Below are positions 26,796-37,052 of a stretch of 64,000 nucleotides of DNA, piece after piece. Under the pieces are notes generated by a model. That model saw only the letters and a program-made list of their open reading frames with translations, made no database searches and had not been told where the DNA came from. The number at the start of each line of letters is the position of its first letter. The stretch's first letter is position 1. The stretch covers positions 50,522-114,521 of the forward strand of contig NZ_LMCP01000014.1 in assembly GCF_001425625.1 (NCBI RefSeq). The letters run 5' to 3'. Source of the stretch: Mesorhizobium sp. Root102. Lineage in GTDB: Bacteria > Pseudomonadota > Alphaproteobacteria > Rhizobiales > Rhizobiaceae. Made by a program: the position numbers and the translations under genes.

Positions 26796-26937
26796 ACGGG
26801 GATCATTCGGTTCGTTTGTCGGCAAGGGGCTGAGATACACCATACCTACTTAGGCAGGATGTGCCACCCGCGCAAATGCCAAAGCCATCCCGGTGGATGG
26901 CAGCCACTTGCCGCGCCGCTTCCTGACGACGAAAATC

Positions 26938-27237
26938 CTACTGCTTCAGCACGTCGGCCCATTCCTGATGGCGGCGGAACTGGGCGTTGGCGAAGGGGCA
27001 GAGCGGGATGATCTTCTTGCCCGCCGCCCGCGCATCCTCGACGGCGCGGGTGACGAGCCGAAGCCCGGCACCCTGGCCACGAAACGCGTCCGGCACCTCG
27101 GTATGGTCGATGATGATCTGGTGCTCGCCGATCTTGGTGAAGGTCATCTCGGCCTCGGCGCCGCCGGGTCCGCGCAGGACATAGCGACCCTTGGAACCGC
27201 GGTCCTCAAGTTCGATCTCAGGCAGTTGGTCAGGCAT
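26938..27237 (-). CDS. Small GNAT-type N-acetyltransferase (YjdJ-like)
   Basis: 99 residues, close to the length of the short GNAT_acetyltr_2 group. The acetyl-CoA pyrophosphate loop reads PDAFRGQGAGLRLVTRAVEDARA, and CPFANAQFRRHQEWADVL is the typical end of this group. The natural substrate of such short enzymes is generally unknown. It is the last gene of a three-gene operon, 2 bases after the carboxylesterase gene. Confidence 0.85.
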   Translation of the reverse strand: MPDQLPEIELEDRGSKGRYVLRGPGGAEAEMTFTKIGEHQIIIDHTEVPDAFRGQGAGLRLVTRAVEDARAAGKKIIPLCPFANAQFRRHQEWADVLKQ

Positions 27238-27239
27238 CG

Positions 27240-27860
27240 CTATGCTCCTTGGGCAGCATCGGCAAAGAACCGCCGCGCCGCCTCGATTTCGTTCGGCCGC
27301 ACCTCGTGCCCGCCTTCATGCCATTCCACTGTGACATCGGCGCCGTCGGCACGCAAATAGGCTTCGAGCCGCGTGGTCAGGTTCGGCGGACAGATCGGAT
27401 CGCGCTGGCCGGCGGTCAGCAGGATATGGCGGCCGGCGAGACTGCCCTTCACCTCCGGTTCGAACGGGATCAGCGGATGCATCAGCACCGAGGCGTCGAA
27501 CAGCAGCGGTGCTACAAATACCACCGAGGCCAGCACGTTGGCGCCGTTGGAGTAGCCGAGACCCAGCACGGCTGACGGCTTCGCCGCCTCGACATGGGCC
27601 TTGACGAAGCCCGCCATCTTGTCCGTCGCCCGTGCCAGATCGTCCATGTCGTAGACGCCCTCGCCGGTGCGGCGAAAGAAGCGCGCGGCACCTTGTTCCG
27701 ACACATCGCCGCGCGGCGAGATGATGGTTGCCTGGGGCACGAGATCGCGCCCCAGCGACAGAAGCTGGTTCTCATCGGCTCCCGTGCCATGGAAGACGAA
27801 CAGCAATGGGCCATCAGGCGAACCGGGCAGCAGCTTGTGGATGTAAGCGTCCTTGCTCAT
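27240..27860 (-). CDS. Alpha/beta hydrolase, carboxylesterase type (MhqD-like)
   Basis: 206 residues. Single-domain serine hydrolase: oxyanion region FVFHGTGADENQ, nucleophile Ser in GLGYSNGAN, acid Asp in TAGQRDPICPP, His in WHEGGHEVR. It resembles the YitV/MhqD carboxylesterases, which sit beside MhqO-type dioxygenases in quinone-stress operons of Firmicutes. ATG 27860 is 4 bases after the stop of the dioxygenase gene; the open frame continues upstream only by overlapping that gene. Confidence 0.87.
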   Translation of the reverse strand: MSKDAYIHKLLPGSPDGPLLFVFHGTGADENQLLSLGRDLVPQATIISPRGDVSEQGAARFFRRTGEGVYDMDDLARATDKMAGFVKAHVEAAKPSAVLGLGYSNGANVLASVVFVAPLLFDASVLMHPLIPFEPEVKGSLAGRHILLTAGQRDPICPPNLTTRLEAYLRADGADVTVEWHEGGHEVRPNEIEAARRFFADAAQGA

Positions 27861-27864
27861 GGCC

Positions 27865-28797
27865 TCAGCCTTCCAGCTTCTGCAGATGCTGTTCAAGATA
27901 GGGCCGCAGGTGCTGGTGCTGCGTCGGCAGCTTCAGCGCCTCGCCGAGATGAGCGGTGTCCTCATCGCGATCGAAACCCGGCTCGTTGGTGGCGACTTCG
28001 AACAGCACGCCACCCGGCGTGCGGAAATAGATCGCCCAGAAATAGTCGCGGTCGATCACCGGCGTCACGCCATAGCCGGTATCCATCAACGCCTTGCGCA
28101 CTTCGAGCTGCTTGGCGCGATTCTCGACGGCGAAGGCGACGTGGTGGACGGAGCCGGCGCCGAGATCGGCGAAGGCAGCAGCCGGTAGGGATTCGATGTC
28201 GACGACATCGGCGCCGTTGCCGTTCTTCAGCGCCAGCCGCCTGACAGGGCCGGACCTGTCGACTTCCTCATAGCCCATGAACTTCAGCAGCTCCTCGGTG
28301 GCGCCGCCATCCTTCAACCGGAGCGACACGGAATGAAAGCCGCGGATCGCCTCATCAACAGGGACACCGCCTTTCGCCCATGGCGCTCTGCTGTCACCCT
28401 TATCCTCGACCAGCGCGAAACCGTCGCCGTCCGGTCCGGCAAAGGCCAGGCGATTCTCGCCGAATGTCTCTTCGCGCGACAGGCCGGTAACACCCTCATC
28501 GGCAAAACGCTTTTCCCAGTAGGCGAGCGTGCCTTCCGGCACCGAGTAGACCGTGGTACCGACTTCGCCGACGCCATGCCGGCCCTTGCCGATGTCGGGG
28601 AACGGGAAATAGGTCATCACCGAACCGGGCGTCCCGGCCTCGTCGCCATAGTAGAGGTGGTAAACATCAGGCGCGTCGAAATTGACGGTCTTCTTGACCC
28701 GGCGCTGGCCGAGCTTTTTGGTGAAGAACTCATTGTTCTGGCGGGCATTCCTTGCCATCGATGTGACGTGATGCAGGCCTTTGATCTGGTCGAGCAT
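27865..28797 (-). CDS. VOC-family ring-cleaving dioxygenase (MhqO-like)
   Basis: 310 residues, two tandem vicinal-oxygen-chelate modules. Metal ligands are the His in GLHHVTSMA near the N-terminus, the His in SVHHVAFAVENR and the Glu in GVLFEVATNEPGF. Members of this group (MhqO, MhqE, LinE-like) cleave hydroquinones or catechols with Fe(II) and protect against quinones. The start at 28797 has the ribosome site GGAAGGAG. It is the first gene of the operon with the hydrolase and GNAT genes. An inverted repeat lies about 115 bases upstream. Confidence 0.88.
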   Translation of the reverse strand: MLDQIKGLHHVTSMARNARQNNEFFTKKLGQRRVKKTVNFDAPDVYHLYYGDEAGTPGSVMTYFPFPDIGKGRHGVGEVGTTVYSVPEGTLAYWEKRFADEGVTGLSREETFGENRLAFAGPDGDGFALVEDKGDSRAPWAKGGVPVDEAIRGFHSVSLRLKDGGATEELLKFMGYEEVDRSGPVRRLALKNGNGADVVDIESLPAAAFADLGAGSVHHVAFAVENRAKQLEVRKALMDTGYGVTPVIDRDYFWAIYFRTPGGVLFEVATNEPGFDRDEDTAHLGEALKLPTQHQHLRPYLEQHLQKLEG

Positions 28798-28912
28798 TGT
28801 CTTTGCTCCTTCCCTTGGTGCTTGTGCGGCCCTCGCCGCTGTCCACGCCAATATGAGGACGCGAGCGCTCTAGGCAAAGGCGGCAAACACAGAATGGACT
28901 GTGCTACAAAAA

Positions 28913-28937
28913 TGAACAATAGAAAGCGGTTTGTTCA
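28913..28937. promoter_or_regulatory. Inverted repeat TGAACAA-N11-TTGTTCA
   Basis: Perfect 7-bp arms with an 11-base spacer lie in the 228-base divergent gap between the dioxygenase operon and the sulfatase gene, about 115 and 90 bases from the two start codons. It could bind a dimeric regulator of either gene; no regulator gene is adjacent. Confidence 0.4.
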
Positions 28938-29025
28938 CCAATCGCCTCGCATGACAGGCTTGCGCCAGCCCCAGAATTCGGTTCCATGAGGGGCGTTCGA
29001 CCATCCCAGGACAAGGGTATCGCGT

Positions 29026-30591
29026 GTGACTGGAAAAGCCAGGCGACCTAACATTTTGCTGATCACATGCGACCAGTGGCGCGGTGATTGTCTGTCGTCC
29101 GCGGGCCATCCGGTTGTGAAGACGCCGAATGCCGACGCGCTGGCCGCGGAGGGTGTGCTGTTCAAGCGGCATTATGGCGCTGCGGCGCCCTGCTCGCCGG
29201 CCCGGGCCTGCCTCTACACCGGCCTCTACCAGATGAACAACCGCGTCTGCCGCAATGGCACACCGCTCGATGCCCGTCACGGCAACATCGCGCTGCACGC
29301 GCGCGGCCTGGGCTATGATCCGACGCTGTTTGGCTACACCGACGTCTCGCTCGACCCGCGCCTGCTGGCGCCGGGCGACCCACGGCTGCAAAGCTATGAG
29401 GGCGTGCTGCCGGGCTTTACGGTGCGCCAGTTGCTGCCCGAACATCAGAAACAGTGGTTGTCCTGGCTGAAGCTGCGGGGTATCGATGTCAGCGCCGGAT
29501 CTCCAGATATTCATCGCCCGGTGAACGATGGCGGCGCGGCCGGTGCCGTCAGCTACTCCCCACCCATTTATTCCAGGGACGAAACGCCCACTGCCTTCCT
29601 GACCAGCGAATTCACTCGCTGGCTCGGCGAGCAGGAGCAGGATGCACCGTGGTTCGCGCATCTGTCCTTCATCAGCCCGCACCCGCCTTTCATCGTCCCG
29701 GCGCCATACAACACCCTCTATGATCCGGCTGACGGCCCCGCGTTCCACCGTGCGGCAAGCTGGCAGGAAGAGGCGCAAAGCCATCCTTACCTCGCCTATG
29801 ACATCGGCCAGCAGAAGCAGGCCAAATTCCGTCCCGACGCCAGGGGCAAGGTGCACGACTGGAGCGATGACGACTTCCGCCGCATCCGGGCGATCTATTA
29901 CGGCATGATCTCCGAGGTCGACGCGCAGCTCGGCCGCGTCTGGCAAGCGGTCAAGGCCGCGGGCGCATGGGACGACACCATCATCGTGCTGACGTCAGAT
30001 CACGCCGAGATGATGGGCGACCATTTCATGCTGGGCAAGGGCGGCTACTTCGACGGCAGCTACCACATTCCGCTGATCATCCGCGACCCGCGCCACGGCC
30101 AGGCGGCCGGCGACAGCGTCGATCGCTTCACCGAGGCGGTGGACATTGTGCCGACGCTACTCGACCTGCTCGGCGGCGATGCCGCGCCACACCTCGACGG
30201 CACCTCGCTGAAGCCGTTCCTGAGCGGAGGGAGCCCTGCAGACTGGCGCGATGCCGTCCATTGGGAGTTCGATTTCCGCTCGATTGCCGAAGGCGAGGCC
30301 GAACGCCATTTCGGCATCAACTCACGCCAATGCAACCTCGCCGTCATCCGCACGGAAAAACTCAAATATGTGCATTTCAGCGGCGGCTTGCCTCCACTGC
30401 TGTTCGACCTGGAAACAGATCCGGGTGAATTGAACAACCTGGCCAAGCACCCGGCTTATCTGGGCGTGCGGCTGGAGTTCGCCGAGCGGCTTCTCGCCTG
30501 GCGGGCTGAGCATCTTGACCAGTCGCTGGCGCTGGCTGAACTGACGGAGCACGGCGTTGTCGGCCACGTCGCCAGGGCCGCAAGCGAATAA
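29026..30591 (+). CDS. Sulfatase (formylglycine type)
   Basis: 521 residues. Alkaline-phosphatase-superfamily sulfatase that hydrolyses sulfate esters after conversion of C56 in the CSPAR motif (CxPxR) to formylglycine. Calcium-site residues appear in [13 protein letters not shown] and in [28 protein letters not shown] is typical of choline-sulfatase and phosphonate-monoester-hydrolase relatives. No signal peptide, so cytoplasmic. It begins with GTG at 29026. It may recover sulfate or an alcohol from sulfated compounds. No formylglycine-generating enzyme or transporter is adjacent. Confidence 0.9.
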   Translation: MTGKARRPNILLITCDQWRGDCLSSAGHPVVKTPNADALAAEGVLFKRHYGAAAPCSPARACLYTGLYQMNNRVCRNGTPLDARHGNIALHARGLGYDPTLFGYTDVSLDPRLLAPGDPRLQSYEGVLPGFTVRQLLPEHQKQWLSWLKLRGIDVSAGSPDIHRPVNDGGAAGAVSYSPPIYSRDETPTAFLTSEFTRWLGEQEQDAPWFAHLSFISPHPPFIVPAPYNTLYDPADGPAFHRAASWQEEAQSHPYLAYDIGQQKQAKFRPDARGKVHDWSDDDFRRIRAIYYGMISEVDAQLGRVWQAVKAAGAWDDTIIVLTSDHAEMMGDHFMLGKGGYFDGSYHIPLIIRDPRHGQAAGDSVDRFTEAVDIVPTLLDLLGGDAAPHLDGTSLKPFLSGGSPADWRDAVHWEFDFRSIAEGEAERHFGINSRQCNLAVIRTEKLKYVHFSGGLPPLLFDLETDPGELNNLAKHPAYLGVRLEFAERLLAWRAEHLDQSLALAELTEHGVVGHVARAASE

Positions 30592-30632
30592 GGCAGTAGG
30601 GGAACACCGAACCGGTACTACGACGGGCCGAC

Positions 30633-32038
<1,406 letters not shown>

Positions 32039-32126
32039 GATAGTCTCTCCTCGTGCGTGATCTCATGCACGCCGCGCCCGGTTGAACCGTCGCTGGGGAG
32101 ATCGGACGCGGCATCTACATGTTCAC

Positions 32127-32151
32127 AACGTCGCGACCATGCTGTTGTTCC
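32127..32151 (-). promoter_or_regulatory. EcfG-type promoter for the PRC-barrel gene
   Basis: On the minus strand GGAAC (32151-32147), 16 bases, then CGTT (32130-32127): the sigma EcfG consensus. The -10 element is 89 bases ahead of the ATG at 32038. Confidence 0.85.
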
Positions 32152-32231
32152 GACAAAAGCGCGGGAGTCCGTGGCAATCAACAAGCGTCTCCGCCGCAGC
32201 CGTAAGACCGATCGCGCGTTTCGCCGCACAC

Positions 32232-32256
32232 GGAACCTTTCCGGTCTCGCCGCGTT
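32232..32256 (+). promoter_or_regulatory. EcfG-type promoter for the lipid kinase gene
   Basis: GGAAC (32232-32236), 16 bases, CGTT (32253-32256). The -10 element ends 57 bases before the ATG at 32313. It is divergent from the promoter at 32127, so both genes should be induced together. Confidence 0.85.
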
Positions 32257-32312
32257 GCAGCCTGCGGCTGGGTTCGTCCCGGTCCGACTATGGTCGAATA
32301 ACGGAGTGGGGT

Positions 32313-33233
32313 ATGAAATTCGCAGCGGTGCTGAACCGGGACGGCGGCACCTTGCGGACCACTGATCTTGCAGCTTTCTCCGAAAGGATGCGTCAGGCGC
32401 TGGAGACTGCAGGTCACTCTCTCAGCATCGAGATTGTTGCCGGCAAGGATGTGGTGGAAACGCTCGACCGCGTGGCTTCACGCCGCTCCGTCGACGTCGT
32501 GCTGGCCGGTGGCGGCGACGGAACCATTTCCGCCGCGGCCGCCCGGCTGATGGGGACGAAGAAGACGCTTGCCATATTGCCGGCCGGCACCATGAACCTC
32601 TTCGCGCGCGGGCTGGGCATTCCGCAGTCCCTGGATGCCGCGCTGAAGTCCTTCACTGACGGCGAAATCATCGCGGTCGACATCGCGACGGCCAACGGCC
32701 GGCCGTTCGTTCACCAGTTCTCGATCGGCATGCATGCGAAGATGGTGCAACTGCGCCAGAAGATGGAGTTCGGTTCTCGCCTGGGAAAGATCCGTGCCTC
32801 GGCCAAGGCGGCTTGGGCGACGATCAACAATCCACCGGCGATGCACGTGACGCTCAGCATCGGCGAAGCCGAGATGGCGGCCCGCATTACCGGCATCGGC
32901 ATCACCAACAATTTGTTCGGCGAAGGCCACTTGCCGTACGCCGATAACCCGGCGGGCGGCGTGCTTGGCGTCTATGTCACGGTGGCGCAGCAGCGCGCCG
33001 AACTGGTCAAGTTCTTCTTCAACATGGCGCGCGGCAAATGGCGCGACAACGAACATGTCGAAATCCATCAGGCAGGTAGGACGGTCCTGAAAATCCATTC
33101 TGGGAGCAGCAAGTTCCGCGCCGTCATGGACGGCGAACTGGTCAGGCTTGAGCGTGCAACAACGATCGAAATCCAGCCAGGCGCGCTCAATGTTCTGGTG
33201 CCGGCCAGCGTCGCCGAGGCAAAGGCTGCTTGA
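32313..33233 (+). CDS. Diacylglycerol kinase family lipid kinase
   Basis: 306 residues. DAGK/LCB5-type lipid kinase: an N-terminal catalytic domain with the nucleotide loop GGGDGTISAAA and TLAILPAGTMNLFARGLGIP, and a C-terminal beta-sandwich domain (SIGMHAKMVQLR, FRAVMDGELVRLE). It is expected to phosphorylate a membrane lipid head such as diacylglycerol or a sphingoid base, at the inner membrane. The start at 32313 follows GGAGTGGGG; the long open frame upstream covers the promoter and is not coding. It is expressed from an EcfG-type promoter, which makes lipid remodelling part of the stress response. Confidence 0.9.
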   Translation: MKFAAVLNRDGGTLRTTDLAAFSERMRQALETAGHSLSIEIVAGKDVVETLDRVASRRSVDVVLAGGGDGTISAAAARLMGTKKTLAILPAGTMNLFARGLGIPQSLDAALKSFTDGEIIAVDIATANGRPFVHQFSIGMHAKMVQLRQKMEFGSRLGKIRASAKAAWATINNPPAMHVTLSIGEAEMAARITGIGITNNLFGEGHLPYADNPAGGVLGVYVTVAQQRAELVKFFFNMARGKWRDNEHVEIHQAGRTVLKIHSGSSKFRAVMDGELVRLERATTIEIQPGALNVLVPASVAEAKAA

Positions 33234-33262
33234 TGCGATTCGAACCCATTGCAGCCGACAAG

Positions 33263-33436
33263 CTAGCCGCCGGGAGCGCTGCCCTGTTGGGTCGTGTCCT
33301 TCTTGATCAATTCGCCATAAATCTCGGCAGCACCCCAAGCGACAAAGGCCAGCAGCAGCGCAGCGATCAGAATGCGCAGGCCATGCCGGCCCCACCCCCC
33401 CTGACGGGCTTTGTCCTCAGGAATGATCTTGATCAT
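33263..33436 (-). CDS. 57-residue stress-linked membrane protein
   Basis: 57 residues: a basic N-terminus (MIKIIPEDKARQGGWGRHGL), one transmembrane helix (about 21-37, RILIAALLLAFVAWGAA) and a short polar tail (YGELIKKDTTQQGSAPGG). No family recognised. The ribosome site is GAGGGC. A perfect EcfG-type promoter (33497-33521) lies 61 bases upstream, which supports the gene strongly. It is convergent with the lipid kinase gene, with 29 bases between stop codons. Confidence 0.75.
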   Translation of the reverse strand: MIKIIPEDKARQGGWGRHGLRILIAALLLAFVAWGAAEIYGELIKKDTTQQGSAPGG

Positions 33437-33496
33437 GGTCGGCCCTCGGATCGTTTTGCGCCAGCTGATGCGTCGGGCAAAACAACATGGTCGGGT

Positions 33497-33521
33497 AACG
33501 GTTCGTCGCTAGGATGGTTCC
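33497..33521 (-). promoter_or_regulatory. EcfG-type promoter for the 57-residue protein gene
   Basis: On the minus strand GGAAC (33521-33517), 16 bases, CGTT (33500-33497). The -10 element is 61 bases ahead of the ATG at 33436. Confidence 0.82.
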
Positions 33522-33590
33522 GGCCGGCCGGCTGGTTCTGGACAGACAGACCGGCGAAGCGACTACGAAGACGGGGCAACGGGGACCTGG

Positions 33591-35123
33591 GTGAATAATA
33601 AGGCGGAAAGAGTGCCGGATCTGCCGGCTGACGTTGCGCGGGCGGTTAGCGCCGAAGACCGGCTGGCCGTGCTACATGGGCTGGAGATGCTGGATACGGC
33701 GGCAGACCCGGATTTCGACCGCATCAGCAGCCTTGCCGCAGCGGTGATGCAGGTGCCAATCGCCCTGGTCACGCTCGTCGACCACGAGCGGCAGTGGTTC
33801 AAATCCTGCTTCGGGCTGGACGAGACCGAAACCGCGACCGACATCTCCTTTTGCGCTCATGCGATTGCCGCCGGCGACGAGCCGATGGTGGTGGCGGATG
33901 CAACGACGGACCCTCGTTTCAAGGCCAACCCGCTGGTCACCGGCAAGCACCATGTCCGCTTCTATGCCGGCGCGCCGATGGTCGTGGCAGGTGCCCGCAT
34001 CGGCACGCTGTGCGTTCTCGACCGCAAGCCGCATGCCTTTCCATCCCGCGCCGAGCTCGACCAGTTGAAGGCGCTCGCCAGCCTCGCCGCCAGCCTGTTC
34101 ACCTTGAAGGACGCGACCCGCAGCGGCGCCATCGCCGAGGCCGCACTGGCGCGTGAGGAGAAACGACGCGCCATCGCGCTCGACGCGGCGTCGCTCGCCA
34201 GCTGGGCGTGGGACATCCGCACCGACATCATCGAATGCGACACCTTGCTGTCGGAGCTGTTCAACTTGCCGCGCTCGAACCGGCTGCGGGCGCGCGACAT
34301 CCTCACCGCCATCGATCCGCGCGACGTCTACCAGACCGAAACCCGCTTTCGCGACGCCTTGACCGGCAGCGACGACTATTTCGGCGAATACCGGGTGAAG
34401 GGCTTTCATCCGCCGCGCTGGCTCGTCACGCGCGGCCGTGTCATCGAGCGTGACGGCGACGGCAAGCCGACGCTGATCTTCGGCGTCAACTACGACATCT
34501 CGGAGCGCAAGCTTGGCGACGAACGGCAACGGCTGTTGCTGCGTGAGCTCAACCATCGCGTCAAGAATACGCTGGCGACCGTCCAGGCGCTGGCGACGCA
34601 AACCGTGCGCCATGCCCGCCAGCCGAGCGAGTTCCTCGAGGCCTTCGGCGCCCGGCTTCAGGCCCTGGGCATCGCCCACAATCTGTTGTCGGACCGCGAG
34701 TGGCGCGGCATCGGCATCCGCGAACTCGTCCAGATTGAGGTCAGGCCATTCGAAACGGCCGAGCAGCCGCGCATGACGATCTCCGGCGACGACTTGCTGC
34801 TGTCGCCCGACCAGGCCGTCGGGCTTGGCCTGATCCTGCATGAACTGGGCAGCAATGCACTGCAATATGGATCGCTGTCGGTGGTATCGGGCAAGGTTGA
34901 TCTCGGCTGGAAGACGCAAGGCAGGAAGGGTGCCCGGCGCCTTGTGCTGACCTGGCGCGAAAGCGGCGGTCCGCAAGTCGCCCCGCCGGAACGGCACGGC
35001 TTCGGCTCGATCCTCATCCGCCGCAGCCTTGCCAAGGTCATTTCAAGCGAAGTGACCCATGAGTTCCGGCCGGAAGGGGTGTTTGCCGAAATATCGATGC
35101 CGCTGGAAGATCTGTCGAAGTGA
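33591..35123 (+). CDS. GAF-PAS HWE sensor histidine kinase
   Basis: 510 residues, cytoplasmic. An N-terminal GAF domain (about 25-170; TLVDHERQWFKSCFGLDETET, FYAGAPMVVAGARIGTLCV), a PAS-like domain (about 190-300), then an HWE-type kinase core with phosphorylated H322 in LRELNHRVKNTLATVQALA and an ATPase part with LGLILHELGSNALQYG and GFGSILIRRSL. HWE kinases feed the PhyR pathway in alphaproteobacteria. The start is GTG 33591, after GGGGACCTGG. No EcfG-type promoter is visible for this gene. It is close to nepR-ecfG-phyR, so it may be a PhyR kinase. Confidence 0.88.
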   Translation: MNNKAERVPDLPADVARAVSAEDRLAVLHGLEMLDTAADPDFDRISSLAAAVMQVPIALVTLVDHERQWFKSCFGLDETETATDISFCAHAIAAGDEPMVVADATTDPRFKANPLVTGKHHVRFYAGAPMVVAGARIGTLCVLDRKPHAFPSRAELDQLKALASLAASLFTLKDATRSGAIAEAALAREEKRRAIALDAASLASWAWDIRTDIIECDTLLSELFNLPRSNRLRARDILTAIDPRDVYQTETRFRDALTGSDDYFGEYRVKGFHPPRWLVTRGRVIERDGDGKPTLIFGVNYDISERKLGDERQRLLLRELNHRVKNTLATVQALATQTVRHARQPSEFLEAFGARLQALGIAHNLLSDREWRGIGIRELVQIEVRPFETAEQPRMTISGDDLLLSPDQAVGLGLILHELGSNALQYGSLSVVSGKVDLGWKTQGRKGARRLVLTWRESGGPQVAPPERHGFGSILIRRSLAKVISSEVTHEFRPEGVFAEISMPLEDLSK

Positions 35124-35126
35124 CAG

Positions 35127-35196
35127 ACCATGATCCCGAAAAGTGGAAACCGGTTTTCGCGGACAAACGGGTTCCGTTTGTCCAGAGATCATGGTC
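35127..35196. repeat. Palindromic repeat, family A, copy 4 (long form)
   Basis: A 70-base element with ends GACCATGATC and GATCATGGTC and centre AAGTGGAAACCGGTTTTCGC, nearly identical to the copy at 15601 except for compensatory end changes (ACC/GGT for AGC/GCT). It lies between the convergent kinase and membrane-protein genes. The paired end changes suggest selection on base pairing. Confidence 0.88.
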
Positions 35197-35212
35197 AAAG
35201 GAAAACACAGGT

Positions 35213-35671
35213 CTATTTCCGCTCGCTCTCATCCGGATCGTCGGATTTCACATTCTCGCGGTAGATCGCATAAGCCGCGAGCGCTACGGCTGGACCCAGA
35301 ATGACGCCGAGACCGCCTTTTCCCTTGAGCAGCGTCGGCAGCACGGCGAGTGCGGCGGTGATGCCGATCGCCTTCATGTCGGCATTGCGGCGTTGCGCCC
35401 GACGCCGGGCGCGCGAGCCTGCGGATATCTGGTAAATCAGCAGGATCAGCCCGGCAAGCACCAGAAAACCGGCGCCAAAGCCCAGTGCGGCGGCAAGCGA
35501 CCCGTAGCGCATCGCCGCCCAGATATAGGCTGCCCCGACCAGAAAGCCGAGACCACAAAGCGCTGCCGACAGGGCGAGCCCATAAACGATTGCCGCCGTG
35601 CGCGCCCGGCGCATGGCGGCAACGGTTTCGCCCGAGGCGAGACCTGAAAGTAGGGATGCGAGCATTCCCAT
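35213..35671 (-). CDS. Holin-superfamily-like membrane protein of stress operon
   Basis: 152 residues, with hydrophobic segments at about 25-48, 58-82 and 100-136. Similar in pattern to the Phage_holin_3_6 / actinobacterial holin family, which is widespread in non-phage genomes beside DUF883 genes. It is likely an inner-membrane stress protein rather than a lysis protein. It lies 11 bases downstream of the DUF883 gene in the same direction and should share its EcfG-type promoter. Confidence 0.82.
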   Translation of the reverse strand: MGMLASLLSGLASGETVAAMRRARTAAIVYGLALSAALCGLGFLVGAAYIWAAMRYGSLAAALGFGAGFLVLAGLILLIYQISAGSRARRRAQRRNADMKAIGITAALAVLPTLLKGKGGLGVILGPAVALAAYAIYRENVKSDDPDESERK

Positions 35672-35682
35672 CTGCGAACCGA

Positions 35683-36009
35683 CTAGCGACGTGCGATGAG
35701 CGCGAAGAGGAAGCCGACGCCGGCAGCGATCGCCAATGACGTCACCGGCTTTTCACGCACGCTTGCCATCATCTGCGCTTCGATGTCCTTGGCGTTGCTG
35801 CGCAGACTGTCAAAGGCTGCTTCGCCCTGCGCGCGCAGCTGCTCGACCCCTTCCGTGGCCGCGCGACGGGCAGTGCCATAGCCATGCTCGCCGGTCTTGG
35901 CCAATTGCTTGGTGAGCTTGTCGATGTCGGCCTTCAATTGCCTGATGTCGGCTTCCAGGTCCGCATTTGCGCGGGCGTCGTTTGCGGTCTTTCCTGCGGC
36001 AGTTGCCAT
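35683..36009 (-). CDS. DUF883 (ElaB/YqjD-like) membrane-anchored protein
   Basis: 108 residues. A long amphipathic helical region (about 18-85; LEADIRQLKADIDKLTKQLAK) and a C-terminal transmembrane anchor (VTSLAIAAGVGFLFALIARR), the typical layout of ElaB/YqjD proteins, which tether ribosomes or other partners to the inner membrane in stationary phase. The ribosome site is AAGGAG. The EcfG-type promoter at 36040 is 31 bases upstream, giving a two-gene stress operon with the next membrane protein. Confidence 0.9.
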   Translation of the reverse strand: MATAAGKTANDARANADLEADIRQLKADIDKLTKQLAKTGEHGYGTARRAATEGVEQLRAQGEAAFDSLRSNAKDIEAQMMASVREKPVTSLAIAAGVGFLFALIARR

Positions 36010-36039
36010 GGCTTAACTCCTTGTGATTGCTCGATTTCA

Positions 36040-36064
36040 AACGCGCCGCGCGCCTCAAGGTTCC
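36040..36064 (-). promoter_or_regulatory. EcfG-type promoter for the DUF883 operon
   Basis: On the minus strand GGAAC (36064-36060), 16 bases, CGTT (36043-36040), 31 bases ahead of the ATG at 36009. Confidence 0.87.
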
Positions 36065-36139
36065 GGCATTGGGGGACAAAGTAGCCGAAAACGCATCCGC
36101 GCGCACCCGATCCGACGGCTCTGGCAAAAACGCGCTTCG

Positions 36140-36901
36140 TCAGATCAGCGGCCGGCGCGCCTCGCCCAGCCCTTCCCATCCAGCGAGCCGCTTGAGCCCT
36201 TCAATGTCGGTGACCTCGCAACCGCCGTCGCGCCAGACGATCAGCTTGCGATCCATCAGCTTGCGGATCGTCTTGTTTGTATGAACCAGCGACAGGCCGA
36301 GGGTGTCGGCGATGTGTTGTTGCGTGATCGGTATCTGGATGGACTGCTTGCCGTTCAGCCCGACGACCTTGGCCCGGCTGGCGATGAAGGCGATAAGATA
36401 GGCGGCGCGCTCGATCGCGCTGCGACGCCCGAGGCTGAGCAGATTTTCATCCAGCATGCGCTCTTCGCGCGAGGCGATCCAGGTGATGTCGTAGGCCAGC
36501 CCTGGATGATTGCGGTAGAGCTCGTGCAGATACTCACGCTCGAAAACGCACAGTAGCATCGGCGACAGGGCCTCTACGGAATGCTGCATCTCGCCCATCA
36601 CACTGCCCTGCAGGCCGATCAGATCGCCGGGCATGAGATAGTTGAGGATCTGTCGGCGACCGTCTCGCAACAGCTTGTAGCGGAATGCCCAGCCGGAGAG
36701 AACGGTGTAGAGATGGGCGCTGTGGCTACCCTCGACCAGCACGGTAGCCCCCTTGTCGACGGCGAGTTCGCCCTTCTTGAATGTACTGATGAAGGCCAGC
36801 TCCTGTTTTTCGAAGTCGCGAAAAATCGGCAACGGCCGCAACGGGCAGTTCTCGCAAGGATATTGGCGGCTGGAGAAGGCGCGACTGTTCTGGGCTGACA
36901 T
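36140..36901 (-). CDS. Crp/Fnr-family transcription regulator
   Basis: 253 residues. A cyclic-nucleotide-binding-like beta-barrel (about 30-150; LYTVLSGWAFRYKLLRDGRRQI, YLMPGDLIGLQG), a dimerisation helix and a C-terminal winged helix (ITQQHIADTLGLSLVHTNKTIRKL). The N-terminus has CENCPLRPLPIF: C16 and C19, plus C118 in LLCVF, but not the fourth cysteine needed for an FNR [4Fe-4S] cluster. The start at 36901 follows GAGGGG; upstream in-frame codons to 37006 would overlap the promoter. An EcfG-type promoter lies 46 bases upstream. Confidence 0.88.
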   Translation of the reverse strand: MSAQNSRAFSSRQYPCENCPLRPLPIFRDFEKQELAFISTFKKGELAVDKGATVLVEGSHSAHLYTVLSGWAFRYKLLRDGRRQILNYLMPGDLIGLQGSVMGEMQHSVEALSPMLLCVFEREYLHELYRNHPGLAYDITWIASREERMLDENLLSLGRRSAIERAAYLIAFIASRAKVVGLNGKQSIQIPITQQHIADTLGLSLVHTNKTIRKLMDRKLIVWRDGGCEVTDIEGLKRLAGWEGLGEARRPLI

Positions 36902-36946
36902 TTCGACCCCTCTTCGAAAGCCCGCTCTTTGGAGGAGCTGCGTTTC

Positions 36947-36971
36947 AACGCGTTGCAAGGATTGAGGTTCC
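36947..36971 (-). promoter_or_regulatory. EcfG-type promoter for the Crp/Fnr gene
   Basis: On the minus strand GGAAC (36971-36967), 16 bases, CGTT (36950-36947), 46 bases ahead of the ATG at 36901. Its position also supports the shorter start, because the longer reading frame would begin upstream of the promoter. Confidence 0.83.
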
Positions 36972-37052
36972 GCCACTGCCCACATGTCTTTTTTAAATGA
37001 CAGCACGCCAATTAGCGATCATGACTCCATACGTTTCAAGGAGTCCTTGCCT

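Noticed and set aside
35213..35671. Prophage holin
   Set aside because: No endolysin, tail or integrase genes nearby; it is in an operon with DUF883 under an EcfG promoter.
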